A DNA stretch of 53,172 bases from an uncultured Dorea sp. (GTDB taxonomy: Bacteria; Bacillota; Clostridia; Lachnospirales; Lachnospiraceae). The DNA lies in the NCBI GenBank assembly GCA_900543415.1, contig UQRE01000012.1, positions 1 to 53,172 of the forward strand, written 5' to 3'. A model generated the notes under the pieces. That model did not search any database and had not been told where the DNA came from. It saw only the letters and a program-made list of their open reading frames with translations. Both the position numbers and the translations under genes were made by a program. The first letter of the stretch is position 1. The number at the start of each line of letters is the position of its first letter. Of this stretch, positions 32,783-40,385 are shown piece after piece.

Positions 32783-33586
32783 TTATGCAAATAATTTCCG
32801 ATAAATGTGCTCATCTTCCTCTTTAAATACATTGAAGATGACTCTCTCTAAGTTAGACCCCGACAGATACCGATCCACCGTCTCCACAGCAATCTGCGCC
32901 GCCAGCTTATTCGGAAAATGAAATTCTCCGGTAGAAATGCAGCAGAATGCAATAGATTTAAGACCATTCTTCTCTGCCAGTTTCAGACAACTTACATAGC
33001 ATGATTTCAATTCTTCTTTCTGTTTCTCGGTAACTTCCATGCCAACGATCGGTCCCACCGTGTGAATCACGTGTTTTGCAGGAAGATTATACCCTCTTGT
33101 AATTTTGGCTTTTCCGGTTGGTTCTTCGTGTCCCTGCATTTCCATGATCCGGGCACACTCATTTCGAAGCTCTACGCCTGCAGCCGAATGGATCACGTTA
33201 TCAATACATCCGTGACAAGGCACAAAGCATCCCAGAAGCTGACTGTTCGCCGCATTTACAATGGCATCTACGGAAAGTCTCGTGATATCTCCTCTCCATA
33301 GAGACATCTTTTCTATATTTTTTATCGTTGTACAAGGATAAATCTCTGCGATCGCCGGTATGTCTTCCAGTCCTACAACACCCTTTTCTTCCGCTTCTTC
33401 CCTTAAAAGTTCATTCTGTATTTTCAGATAATCTTCCGCAATTTCCATCGGAAACCGGACGTTCATCAGACTTCTTAAGAGTCTGCGCTTCCCCTCATAA
33501 TCATAAGGTTCCTGAAGGGTATCATAACCGGAATTTTCTTTTTTCAAATATGCAATTAAGCTATCCACTTTCTCTTCTCTCGTCAT
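32783..33586 (-). CDS. Zinc-dependent macrodomain protein-ADP-ribose hydrolase
   Basis: A 267-residue protein. The N-terminal ~85 residues are the helical domain seen in this subfamily (LMNVRFPMEIAEDYLKIQNELL). The macrodomain follows: LWRGDITRLSVDAIVNAANSQLLGCFVPCHGCIDNVIHSAAG, then IHTVGPIV and CCISTGEFHFP. The CHGC and neighbouring residues give the Zn-binding site of 'ZnMacro' enzymes that remove ADP-ribose from proteins. Related enzymes are often encoded with SirTM sirtuins and lipoyl-carrier GcvH-L; none is adjacent here, and the sirtuin at 46746 is of the ordinary type. Confidence 0.9.
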   Translation of the reverse strand: MTREEKVDSLIAYLKKENSGYDTLQEPYDYEGKRRLLRSLMNVRFPMEIAEDYLKIQNELLREEAEEKGVVGLEDIPAIAEIYPCTTIKNIEKMSLWRGDITRLSVDAIVNAANSQLLGCFVPCHGCIDNVIHSAAGVELRNECARIMEMQGHEEPTGKAKITRGYNLPAKHVIHTVGPIVGMEVTEKQKEELKSCYVSCLKLAEKNGLKSIAFCCISTGEFHFPNKLAAQIAVETVDRYLSGSNLERVIFNVFKEEDEHIYRKLFA

Positions 33587-33602
33587 GATCCATTCCCTCT
33601 AT

Positions 33603-34097
33603 TTATAAATATTTTTTAATCACTGCGTACGCGTCGTAAAGTTCCTCGTAACTCATCCGACAGTTTGCAGGGCTGGTAGAAGGCAAGCTGATTGCTTGTA
33701 TCCCAGTCTGCGGATAACAATATTTCTTATATAACTGTGCCGCCTTTGTACCTGTCGTAAAAATTGCCTGTATGTCTGAATGTTCTAAGATAAGATTCAT
33801 ATCATTGGGAATTGGGTTTCTAATACTGCTGTCCTCCGCTCCCCTAATCTCACAACCAGCCAACACATCCCATACAGCAATTTTATTTTTCAGCGCGAAT
33901 AAGATTTTCTCCTCTTTCGTCACTGGAAGCGCTTCCCCACATACATCAGAAACCACTTTCCAAAAACGGTTTCTTGGATGTCCGTAATAAAAGCCAACTT
34001 CTCTGGACTTAGGCGAAGGCATTGTCCCCAGCATCAAAATTCTGGATTCTCCATTGTAAATCGGTGGAAAATCATGTGTCACATGTTCTAATTCCAT
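33603..34097 (-). CDS. DNA-deoxyinosine (hypoxanthine-DNA) glycosylase, UDG superfamily
   Basis: A 164-residue protein of the uracil-DNA-glycosylase fold, family 6 (HDG) type. Motif 1 is ILMLGTMPSPKSREVGFYYGHPRNRFWKV, the middle motif IAVWDVLAGCEIRGAEDSSIRN, and the second motif SLPSTSPANCRMSYEE. It would remove deaminated bases (hypoxanthine) from DNA. The ATG at 34097 is preferred over 34112 since GGAGG is then eight bases away. It lies immediately downstream of the macrodomain gene's start region, both on the minus strand, and may be co-transcribed with it. Confidence 0.85.
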   Translation of the reverse strand: MELEHVTHDFPPIYNGESRILMLGTMPSPKSREVGFYYGHPRNRFWKVVSDVCGEALPVTKEEKILFALKNKIAVWDVLAGCEIRGAEDSSIRNPIPNDMNLILEHSDIQAIFTTGTKAAQLYKKYCYPQTGIQAISLPSTSPANCRMSYEELYDAYAVIKKYL

Positions 34098-34172
34098 AAA
34101 AAGATCCTCCATGTCATCAGTATAACATGAAGGATAAATTTACGGAAATTTTTTTCAATGCTAAAATAGCCT

Positions 34173-34703
34173 TTAGAGAAGTCTGCCCCGCATCTTATTC
34201 CAGATGTGTCCCTGCACATACTCATATGCTCTGTCATAAATCAACAGTCCGATCTGTCCTGCCACAAGCGCTCCAAGAAGGAGCCCTGCCGGAAGCCTTC
34301 TTCCAAAGAGCAACTCCTGAAACCCGAAAAGCATGGGAAGGTACATCACATTAAATACGATGTACTTCACAATCCAGAAGACTGCCCGGCGGCTGATGTT
34401 CCCTTTCCACCCCGCAATTTTCCGGAAAGCAAATTCATTTACCAGAATATAAAGTCCCATCGCTCCATAGGACAGAATATAAAATTTATTCGGGGATATG
34501 ATAAAGCCAAGGAGTACTCCGGCGATATAAAACGCCGCGCCCATCTTCCCTCCGAATTCCCGGTAAATGATTCCTACGAAATAGGACGCCGCCGCCAGTA
34601 AAAACAACGTGTTTGTCTCAATCACGCTTCCCATTGCGATACAGATCATTGTAAATGCAAGCATAAGACCTGCTATTGCTGTTTTCTTTGCCTTTACATA
34701 CAT
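34173..34703 (-). CDS. Membrane protein of unknown function linked to DnaJ
   Basis: A 176-residue protein with five or six membrane helices (IAGLMLAFTMICIAMGSVIE; TLFLLAAASYFVGIIYREFG; AAFYIAGVLLGFIISPNKFYILSYGAMGLYILVNEFAF; VFWIVKYIVFNVMYLPMLFGF; LLLGALVAGQIGLLIYD). The PNKFYILSYG and layout recall ECF-transporter S components, but no firm family is claimed. The start at 34703 overlaps the dnaJ-like gene by ten bases; GGGAGG is twelve bases off, and the longer form to 34727 lacks a good site. It belongs to the module DUF5685-DnaJ-membrane protein. Confidence 0.75.
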   Translation of the reverse strand: MYVKAKKTAIAGLMLAFTMICIAMGSVIETNTLFLLAAASYFVGIIYREFGGKMGAAFYIAGVLLGFIISPNKFYILSYGAMGLYILVNEFAFRKIAGWKGNISRRAVFWIVKYIVFNVMYLPMLFGFQELLFGRRLPAGLLLGALVAGQIGLLIYDRAYEYVQGHIWNKMRGRLL

Positions 34704-35338
34704 GAACAAAGATCGCCTCCCATACATTCACACAAGGTGTCTGCCATCCACAGATCGCAGCACATATTTCCGGTTCCGCAGGTAGACTGCTGCCCGCCAT
34801 ATCCGCCTCCATAAGGATTGGACTGGTATTGTCTTGTATTCCAGCTAAGCTGGTTCAGAAGCTGACGGTACTGGAGATTATTCGGTTCCATATTTACCGC
34901 CTGCGCCGCATGCTCCTGTGCCAGGACATTATTGCCTACCCCTGCATTTGCCGCAGCGCTTAGGTAATACCACTGGGCGTCTCTTCCCTGCATACGGTTC
35001 AACAGGTTCAGTGCATCCTGGTATCTGCGGTTATTAATAAAATTATAGACTGCCTGCGTCTCTGTACTTGTATTTTGACCGGAACTCTGCTGCTGGTATC
35101 CGCTGCCATAGCCATAACCGTAACCATAGCCGCTTCCTCCGCCTTGTTCACGCTCTTTCATAATTGCGTCATAGGCTTCCTGGATCTCCTTGAATTTCTC
35201 CTCTGCCAGATCTGCCAGCGGATTGTCAACATTTGCGTCCGGATGATATTTCCGGCTCAGATCGCGGTAAGCCTTTTTCACTTCATCATCAGTGGCGCTC
35301 TGTGGCACGCCCAGTACATCATATGGGTTCTTCGTCAT
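34694..35338 (-). CDS. J-domain protein with Gly/Tyr-rich linker and Cys-rich tail
   Basis: A 214-residue protein. Residues 1-70 form the J domain with YHPDANV (HPD motif that stimulates DnaK ATPase), preceded by DDEVKKAYRDLSRK. A GYGYGYGYGSGY linker follows, then TPR-like helices (NRRYQDALNLLNRM; QAVNMEPNNLQYRQLLNQLSW), and a tail with seven cysteines (STCGTGNMCCDLWMADTLCECMGGDLCSCM split over the last 32 residues). The tail could bind metal or associate with the DUF5685 partner. The ATG at 35338 has GAGG before it. It lies 11 bases after the DUF5685 gene and overlaps the membrane protein. Confidence 0.9.
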   Translation of the reverse strand: MTKNPYDVLGVPQSATDDEVKKAYRDLSRKYHPDANVDNPLADLAEEKFKEIQEAYDAIMKEREQGGGSGYGYGYGYGSGYQQQSSGQNTSTETQAVYNFINNRRYQDALNLLNRMQGRDAQWYYLSAAANAGVGNNVLAQEHAAQAVNMEPNNLQYRQLLNQLSWNTRQYQSNPYGGGYGGQQSTCGTGNMCCDLWMADTLCECMGGDLCSCM

Positions 35339-35349
35339 TTTATAATTCC

Positions 35350-36192
35350 TCACTTTTCTTCTCGCGTCGTTTCATTTTTCTTTTCCTGCAATTTGCGATA
35401 ACGTTTCCAGACTCCATCATATAATATATTCCGCAAAATGTCTATGTCTAATACAAGGGGAAGTTTCTCAAATTCTGCTGTACATTCTCCCAGCATCATA
35501 CACAGGATCTGCCTCATTTTTTCTTCATAATCTTTCTCCTGCGACATTGCTTTCAGCGGATTGTAATTTCCCTCTTTTTTATCTTTCTCAAGATCTTCAT
35601 AGGCATCCATAATGTAGATATATTTGCCGAGGTAAAAACCCAGCCTTCGAAGTCTGCTCTCCCAGTGGTCTTTCCGGAAAACCATAAGTTCTGCCATAAG
35701 GCGTCCGAAGCATCCTGCGGGTTCGTCAATGGACCGCGCGTTCTTTTTTTCATAGTATGCAAGTTTTTTTAATTCTTGCTGTATTTTTCTGCTCTGTCTG
35801 GGATATTTTTGGATTGCAGACTTCACTCTTCTTCGAAGTGCACAGGTTCCGAGAAAACCGGATACTTTCTGCTCATCCATCCAGTCATCCTTCAAATGAT
35901 AATATGCCAGAATGAGGTTCATATCTGCGGCATACTCCGTAATTTCATTTTGCAAAATGGTCTGTTTTTTCACCGGATGGACTTTACAATGACATTTCGT
36001 TTGTTTTGTCTCCGGTTCATAGAGAGAGGTGAGAAGCAAAATCAAAAATGTCATATCGTAAGTCAGCGTAATCTGCCCCAGATGACCGTATTTTTTCTTT
36101 AACATCTGGCACAGACCACAATAATATGATTTATATTTTGCAAAATCTTTTACTTTCAATTCCGGCTCATGAGCCGTCACATATCCAAACAT
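35350..36192 (-). CDS. DUF5685 family protein with squalene/phytoene-synthase-like motifs
   Basis: A 280-residue, helical, soluble protein. Its N-terminus MFGYVTAHEPELK and YYCGLCQMLKK fit DUF5685. By eye, it carries the two aspartate-rich motifs of class I isoprenoid synthases: LILAYYHLKDDWMDEQ (D102-D103-x2-D106-E107, cf. squalene/phytoene YxxxRxxDDIVDE) and LGKYIYIMDAYEDLEKD (D196, D200, D204, cf. LQLTNILRDVxED). DEPAGCFGRLMAELM sits between them. Cysteines C25/C28 and C67/C69 could bind metal. It heads the operon with DnaJ and a membrane protein, with its own promoter and AGGAG site. No enzyme function is proven. Confidence 0.8.
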   Translation of the reverse strand: MFGYVTAHEPELKVKDFAKYKSYYCGLCQMLKKKYGHLGQITLTYDMTFLILLLTSLYEPETKQTKCHCKVHPVKKQTILQNEITEYAADMNLILAYYHLKDDWMDEQKVSGFLGTCALRRRVKSAIQKYPRQSRKIQQELKKLAYYEKKNARSIDEPAGCFGRLMAELMVFRKDHWESRLRRLGFYLGKYIYIMDAYEDLEKDKKEGNYNPLKAMSQEKDYEEKMRQILCMMLGECTAEFEKLPLVLDIDILRNILYDGVWKRYRKLQEKKNETTREEK

Positions 36193-36239
36193 AATCTTCT
36201 CCTGCTGTGTGCGTGTTTCTATCGTATCATTAATATGTC

Positions 36240-36269
36240 ATTATAGCAGATTTTCTCTGATTTTGTTAA
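36240..36269 (-). promoter_or_regulatory. Promoter of the DUF5685-DnaJ operon
   Basis: On the minus strand TTAACA (36264-36269), 18 bases, TATAAT (36240-36245), with TGC before the -10 (extended element). It is divergent from the hydE promoter 12 bases away. Confidence 0.6.
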
Positions 36270-36280
36270 ATTCTTTTCAA

Positions 36281-36309
36281 TTGTACAATGTTTTTTCCTA
36301 TGATATACT
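36281..36309 (+). promoter_or_regulatory. Sigma-A promoter of the hydEGF operon
   Basis: TTGTAC (36281-36286), exactly 17 bases, TATACT (36304-36309). The transcript should start near 36316, giving a leader of about 190 bases. Confidence 0.75.
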
Positions 36310-36315
36310 TTTAAT

Positions 36316-36480
36316 AATCGTACTGACCACAAAGGTACTTCCTGCGTGATAAGGCGGACAGTTTCTCATATACATTTGAGTAGGGATTTCCTGCTCTTTT
36401 TGTGGACCTGACGCCTATGCGCCGGGTCTTTTTACATCTGTACCTTTGCCCTTACGGTCAAAGGCCAAACGATAAGAACA
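36316..36480 (+). promoter_or_regulatory. Structured leader RNA with intrinsic terminator before hydE, candidate riboswitch
   Basis: The leader can form mutually exclusive helices. CCACAAA (36327-36333) pairs with TTTGTGG (36399-36405), while AAAGGTAC (36331-36338) pairs with GTACCTTT (36440-36447); both use the bases AAA at 36331-36333. A terminator GACC...GGTC (stem 36405-36428) runs into TTTTT, and a further hairpin CCTTTG/CAAAGG follows (36443-36464). A small hairpin CTCA/TGAG sits inside. This fits conditional termination. I compared it mentally with purine, TPP, NiCo, THF, ZTP, preQ1, fluoride and ykkC classes and found no match. Confidence 0.55.
36405..36434 (+). terminator. Intrinsic terminator (attenuator) in the hydE leader
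   Basis: A ten-pair stem with one mismatch, loop CTAT (36415-36418), then TTTTTAC. It lies 75 bases before the hydE start, between promoter and gene. Confidence 0.7.
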
Positions 36481-36508
36481 AGTTCAAACGATGAGAAAGG
36501 GGATTTCT

Positions 36509-37570
36509 ATGACATCGAACGATACGGCAGAAAAACTGCTTCATAAATTAAATACGGAACATTCTCTTTCCCGTGAAGAATGGACCACATTGATTCAAGG
36601 AAGAACCCCCGGGCTTGCCGAAGAGCTCTTCCTGCTGGCAAGAAGACAACGCCATCATTTCTACGGTCATGATGTCTATATCCGGGGTCTTATTGAATTT
36701 ACCAATTACTGCCGCAACGATTGTCTCTACTGCGGTATTCGCAAAAGCAACAAAAATGCTAACCGGTACCGGCTGACAAACGAACAGATTCTTGATTGTT
36801 GTAAAACCGGATACGAGCTTGGCTTTCGCACTTTCGTGCTGCAAGGCGGGGAGGATGGATATTTTTCCGACGACCGGATGATCGAACTTATTCAGACAAT
36901 CCGCAAGACCTATCCCGACTGTGCGATTACTCTTTCCATCGGTGAGAAATCTTATGAGACTTATCGGGCGTTTTATGAGGCAGGAGCCAACCGTTATCTT
37001 CTGCGCCATGAGACCTTTAATGCCAGACACTACGAAAGCCTTCATCCTGCCGGACTCACTGCGCAAAAACGCCAACAATGTCTGTGGGATTTAAAAGCTA
37101 TCGGCTATCAAGTAGGAACCGGCTTCATGGTTGGCTCACCCGGACAGACGGCAGAACATCTGGCTGAGGATATGCTGTTTATCCAAAAGCTGAATCCACA
37201 GATGGTCGGCATCGGTCCATTTATCCCGCATCACGACACCCCATTTGCCAAAGAAAACGCCGGAACACTGGAACTGACGTTATTCATGCTGGGGCTCTTA
37301 AGGCTGACGATTCCAAGCGTACTTCTGCCCGCAACAACTGCCCTTGGAACCATCCACCCAAAAGGCAGGGAACTGGGCATTCTTGCCGGAGCCAACGTCG
37401 TCATGCCCAACCTGTCCCCTGCCGACGTGCGGGGGAACTACCTTCTGTACGACAACAAACTGTGCACCGGCGAAGAAGCGGCAGAATGCAGAAACAAATT
37501 AGAAACACAGATGAACACCATCGGGTATCACGTCGTAACCGACCGCGGAGACTCACTAAACCAAGATTAA
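36509..37570 (+). CDS. hydE: [FeFe]-hydrogenase H-cluster radical SAM maturase HydE
   Basis: A 353-residue radical SAM enzyme with C-x3-C-x2-C in TNYCRNDCLYCGIRKSN, the GGEDGYF loop and GTGFMVGSPGQTAEHLAED. HydE acts in building the diiron subcluster of the hydrogenase H-cluster, handling a cysteine/iron synthon. The ATG at 36509 is preferred over 36491 because AAGGGG lies seven bases upstream and 36491 overlaps that site. It begins the hydE-hydG-hydF operon behind a structured leader. No hydrogenase structural gene is in the window. Confidence 0.95.
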   Translation: MTSNDTAEKLLHKLNTEHSLSREEWTTLIQGRTPGLAEELFLLARRQRHHFYGHDVYIRGLIEFTNYCRNDCLYCGIRKSNKNANRYRLTNEQILDCCKTGYELGFRTFVLQGGEDGYFSDDRMIELIQTIRKTYPDCAITLSIGEKSYETYRAFYEAGANRYLLRHETFNARHYESLHPAGLTAQKRQQCLWDLKAIGYQVGTGFMVGSPGQTAEHLAEDMLFIQKLNPQMVGIGPFIPHHDTPFAKENAGTLELTLFMLGLLRLTIPSVLLPATTALGTIHPKGRELGILAGANVVMPNLSPADVRGNYLLYDNKLCTGEEAAECRNKLETQMNTIGYHVVTDRGDSLNQD

Positions 37571-37571
37571 A

Positions 37572-37637
37572 ATCAATTTGGAACAGGGGGAACATCAATT
37601 TGGAACGTAGGCTTTTTGCATTTTGCTACGTCCCAAA
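37572..37637 (+). repeat. 13-base direct repeat and hairpin between hydE and hydG
   Basis: ATCAATTTGGAAC occurs at 37572-37584 and 37594-37606. The second copy begins a stem TTTGGAACGTAG / CTACGTCCCAAA (37599-37610 with 37626-37637, one mismatch). A possible RNA processing or mRNA stability element. Confidence 0.6.
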
Positions 37638-37655
37638 CATAAAGGAGGAACAAAC

Positions 37656-39077
37656 ATGTATGATGTAAATTCGAAACATGCTGAAGATTTTATTAACCAC
37701 GAGGAGATTCTTGACACGCTTGCTTATGCAGACGAGAATAAGAATAATCTTCCGCTGATTGAATCTCTGATTGAGAAAGCAGCTAAGCGGAAGGGACTCT
37801 CGCACCGAGAGGCTTCTGTTCTCCTTGCCTGTGAAGACAAGGATATGAACGAGAAGATTTTCCGGCTTGCGGAGCAGATCAAAAAGGATTTCTACGGAAA
37901 TCGCATTGTTCTGTTTGCACCGTTGTATCTTTCTAACTACTGTATTAACGGCTGTACTTACTGCCCATATCATATGAAAAACAAGCATATTACCCGTAAG
38001 AAATTATCACAGGAAGAAATCAAAAAAGAAGTGATTGCTCTGCAGGACATGGGACACAAACGACTGGCTCTTGAAGCGGGTGAAGATCCGGTTCACAACA
38101 CGATGGAGTATTATCTGGATTCTATCAACACCATTTACAATATCAAACATAAAAACGGAGCCATTCGTCGCGTAAATATCAACATTGCCGCAACAACTGT
38201 AGATAACTATCGTCTGTTGAAGGAAGCCGGAATCGGAACCTATATTTTATTCCAGGAAACCTATCACAAGGACAGCTACCTTGAGCTTCATCCGACAGGA
38301 CCAAAGCATGACTACGACTATCATACGGAAGCAATGGACCGTGCCATGGAAGGCGGTGTAGACGATGTAGGAATCGGAGTGCTCTTCGGTCTTGATAAAT
38401 TCCGTTACGAATTTGCAGGGCTCTTAATGCACGCGGAGCATTTAGAAGCGGCATTTGGCGTGGGTCCTCACACAATCAGCGTACCAAGACTTCGCAATGC
38501 GGACGACATTGATGCCAGTGCATTTACAAATGGAATCGATGACGATACTTTTGCTAAAATCGTAGCATGTATTCGAATCGCCGTTCCTTATACCGGCATG
38601 ATCATTTCCACAAGAGAAAGTCAAAAAGTACGTGAACGAGTGCTTCACCTCGGTGTCTCTCAGATCAGCGGCGGTTCCAGAACCAGCGTTGGCGGATATT
38701 GCGAACCGGAACCGGAAGATGAAAAGTCCGAACAATTTGACGTTATCGACAATCGTACACTGGATGAGGTGGTACGCTGGCTTATGGAAATGGATTATCT
38801 GCCAAGCTTCTGTACCGCATGTTATCGCGAAGGTCGTACCGGAGACCGCTTCATGTCATTGTGTAAGAGCGGTCAGATTCAAAACTGCTGCCACCCAAAT
38901 GCACTGATGACTTTGCAGGAATATTTAATGGATTACGCATCTCCTGAGACAAAGCGTATCGGAGATCTGTTGATTGACAAAGAAGTTTTGAATGTGCCAA
39001 ACGAAAAAGCCCGTGCAGTTGTATTGGAGAATCTGAAGTTGATCCGGGAAAATAATCGACGTGATTTCCGGTTTTAG
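37656..39077 (+). CDS. hydG: [FeFe]-hydrogenase H-cluster radical SAM maturase HydG (tyrosine lyase)
   Basis: A 473-residue protein with the radical SAM site C-x3-C-x2-C in YCINGCTYCPYH, the DxxRKKLSQEEI-type cap region and C-terminal second cluster CTACYREGRTGDRFMSLCKSGQIQNCC. HydG cleaves tyrosine and makes CO and cyanide for the H-cluster. The start at 37656 (MYDVNSKH) has AAAGGAGG; a frame from 37623 only adds upstream sequence. It is second in the hyd operon. Confidence 0.97.
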   Translation: MYDVNSKHAEDFINHEEILDTLAYADENKNNLPLIESLIEKAAKRKGLSHREASVLLACEDKDMNEKIFRLAEQIKKDFYGNRIVLFAPLYLSNYCINGCTYCPYHMKNKHITRKKLSQEEIKKEVIALQDMGHKRLALEAGEDPVHNTMEYYLDSINTIYNIKHKNGAIRRVNINIAATTVDNYRLLKEAGIGTYILFQETYHKDSYLELHPTGPKHDYDYHTEAMDRAMEGGVDDVGIGVLFGLDKFRYEFAGLLMHAEHLEAAFGVGPHTISVPRLRNADDIDASAFTNGIDDDTFAKIVACIRIAVPYTGMIISTRESQKVRERVLHLGVSQISGGSRTSVGGYCEPEPEDEKSEQFDVIDNRTLDEVVRWLMEMDYLPSFCTACYREGRTGDRFMSLCKSGQIQNCCHPNALMTLQEYLMDYASPETKRIGDLLIDKEVLNVPNEKARAVVLENLKLIRENNRRDFRF

Positions 39078-39113
39078 TTTATCTTATACACATTTTCACA
39101 CAGGAGGAATACT

Positions 39114-40337
39114 ATGACTTTAAATAACACCCCTTCTTCCGAGCGGGTCCACATCGGTATTTTCGGTAGACGCAATGCCGGAAAATCCAGCCTGATCAAT
39201 GCTCTGACAGGACAGTCTCTTGCCATTGTCTCTGATGTCAAGGGCACAACAACTGATCCTGTCTTAAAGGCGATGGAGCTTCTCCCGCTGGGCCCTGTAG
39301 TGATGATCGACACGCCCGGTCTTGATGACACCGGTACGCTTGGAGCTATGCGCGTGCAAAAGGCTTATCAAATCCTCAACAAGACTGATATTGCTCTTCT
39401 TGTCATTGATGCCTCCGACGGCGTAACCGATGAAGATTCCGCTATTTTGTCGCGAATTCAGGAGAAGAAGATTCCTTATCTTGTCGTTTGGAATAAAATA
39501 GATCTGCTGGAGAACAATAAGCTTTCCACAAGACAATTGGAGAACTTCCTCCATGAGTACCATGTCCCTGAAGATCACATGATTCCGGTAAGTGCACATA
39601 CAGGGCACAACATTTACGCATTAAAAGAGCGAATCGCTGCCTTTGCAGCCACAGAAGACGATAAAAACCACATAGTCAGCGATTTGATCCGCCCCAATGA
39701 TTTTATTGTTCTTGTGGTTCCCATTGACAAAGCAGCTCCAAAGGGAAGGCTGATCCTTCCACAGCAGCAGACTATTCGGGACATTCTGGACACTGGCGCA
39801 ACCGCTATTGTCACCAGAGATTCTGAATTTGCTGATACTTTTAAGAAACTTAGCGAACCTCCGGCTCTCGTGATCACTGACAGTCAGGTATTTGGCAAGA
39901 TCAGTAAGCTGACTCCGCCGGAAATTCCACTGACGTCTTTCTCGATTCTCTTTGCAAGATACAAAGGAAATCTTGACACGGTTGTAGCGGGTGCCCGCGC
40001 ATTGGATGCTTTGCAGGACGGTGACACCATTCTTCTGTGCGAAGGTTGTACTCATCATCGGCAATGTGAAGATATCGGTACTGTGAAGCTTCCGAAATGG
40101 ATACGGGAGTATACCGGAAAAACATTAAACTTTGCATTTACAAGCGGTATGGAATTTCCACTGGAACTTGAGCAATATAAAATGATCATCCACTGTGGCG
40201 GATGTACGTTAAATGAGCGGGAAATGAGGTACCGTCTGAAATGTGCCGAAGACGCAAAGATTCCGATTACCAATTACGGAACTGCGATTGCGTATATGAA
40301 AGGAATTCTTGAACGAAGTATAGAAATCTTTCAATAA
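39114..40337 (+). CDS. hydF: [FeFe]-hydrogenase H-cluster maturation GTPase HydF
   Basis: A 407-residue protein. The N-terminal GTPase domain has G1 GRRNAGKSSLI, G3 DTPGLDD and G4 WNKIDL; a dimerisation domain follows; the C-terminal Fe-S domain has C-x-H in EGCTHHRQCED and HCGGCTLN (C-x-H...H-C-x2-C). It scaffolds the diiron precursor made by HydE/HydG. AGGAGG precedes the ATG. The order hydE-hydG-hydF in one transcript is seen in several Clostridia. Confidence 0.97.
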   Translation: MTLNNTPSSERVHIGIFGRRNAGKSSLINALTGQSLAIVSDVKGTTTDPVLKAMELLPLGPVVMIDTPGLDDTGTLGAMRVQKAYQILNKTDIALLVIDASDGVTDEDSAILSRIQEKKIPYLVVWNKIDLLENNKLSTRQLENFLHEYHVPEDHMIPVSAHTGHNIYALKERIAAFAATEDDKNHIVSDLIRPNDFIVLVVPIDKAAPKGRLILPQQQTIRDILDTGATAIVTRDSEFADTFKKLSEPPALVITDSQVFGKISKLTPPEIPLTSFSILFARYKGNLDTVVAGARALDALQDGDTILLCEGCTHHRQCEDIGTVKLPKWIREYTGKTLNFAFTSGMEFPLELEQYKMIIHCGGCTLNEREMRYRLKCAEDAKIPITNYGTAIAYMKGILERSIEIFQ

Positions 40338-40351
40338 AATAAACCAAACAA

Positions 40352-40385
40352 AGAAAGCCGGACACTTTTGCTGTCCGGCTTCTTC
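40352..40385. terminator. Bidirectional terminator between hydF and potCD
   Basis: AGAAAGCCGGACA pairs with TGTCCGGCTTCT across a CTTTTGC loop. It lies between the convergent hydF and potCD stop codons. Confidence 0.8.

Noticed and set aside
36316..36480. Assignment of the hydE leader to NiCo, purine or another known riboswitch class
   Set aside because: The GTTTCT and GGACAG words recall purine and NiCo motifs, but the required surrounding helices are missing.
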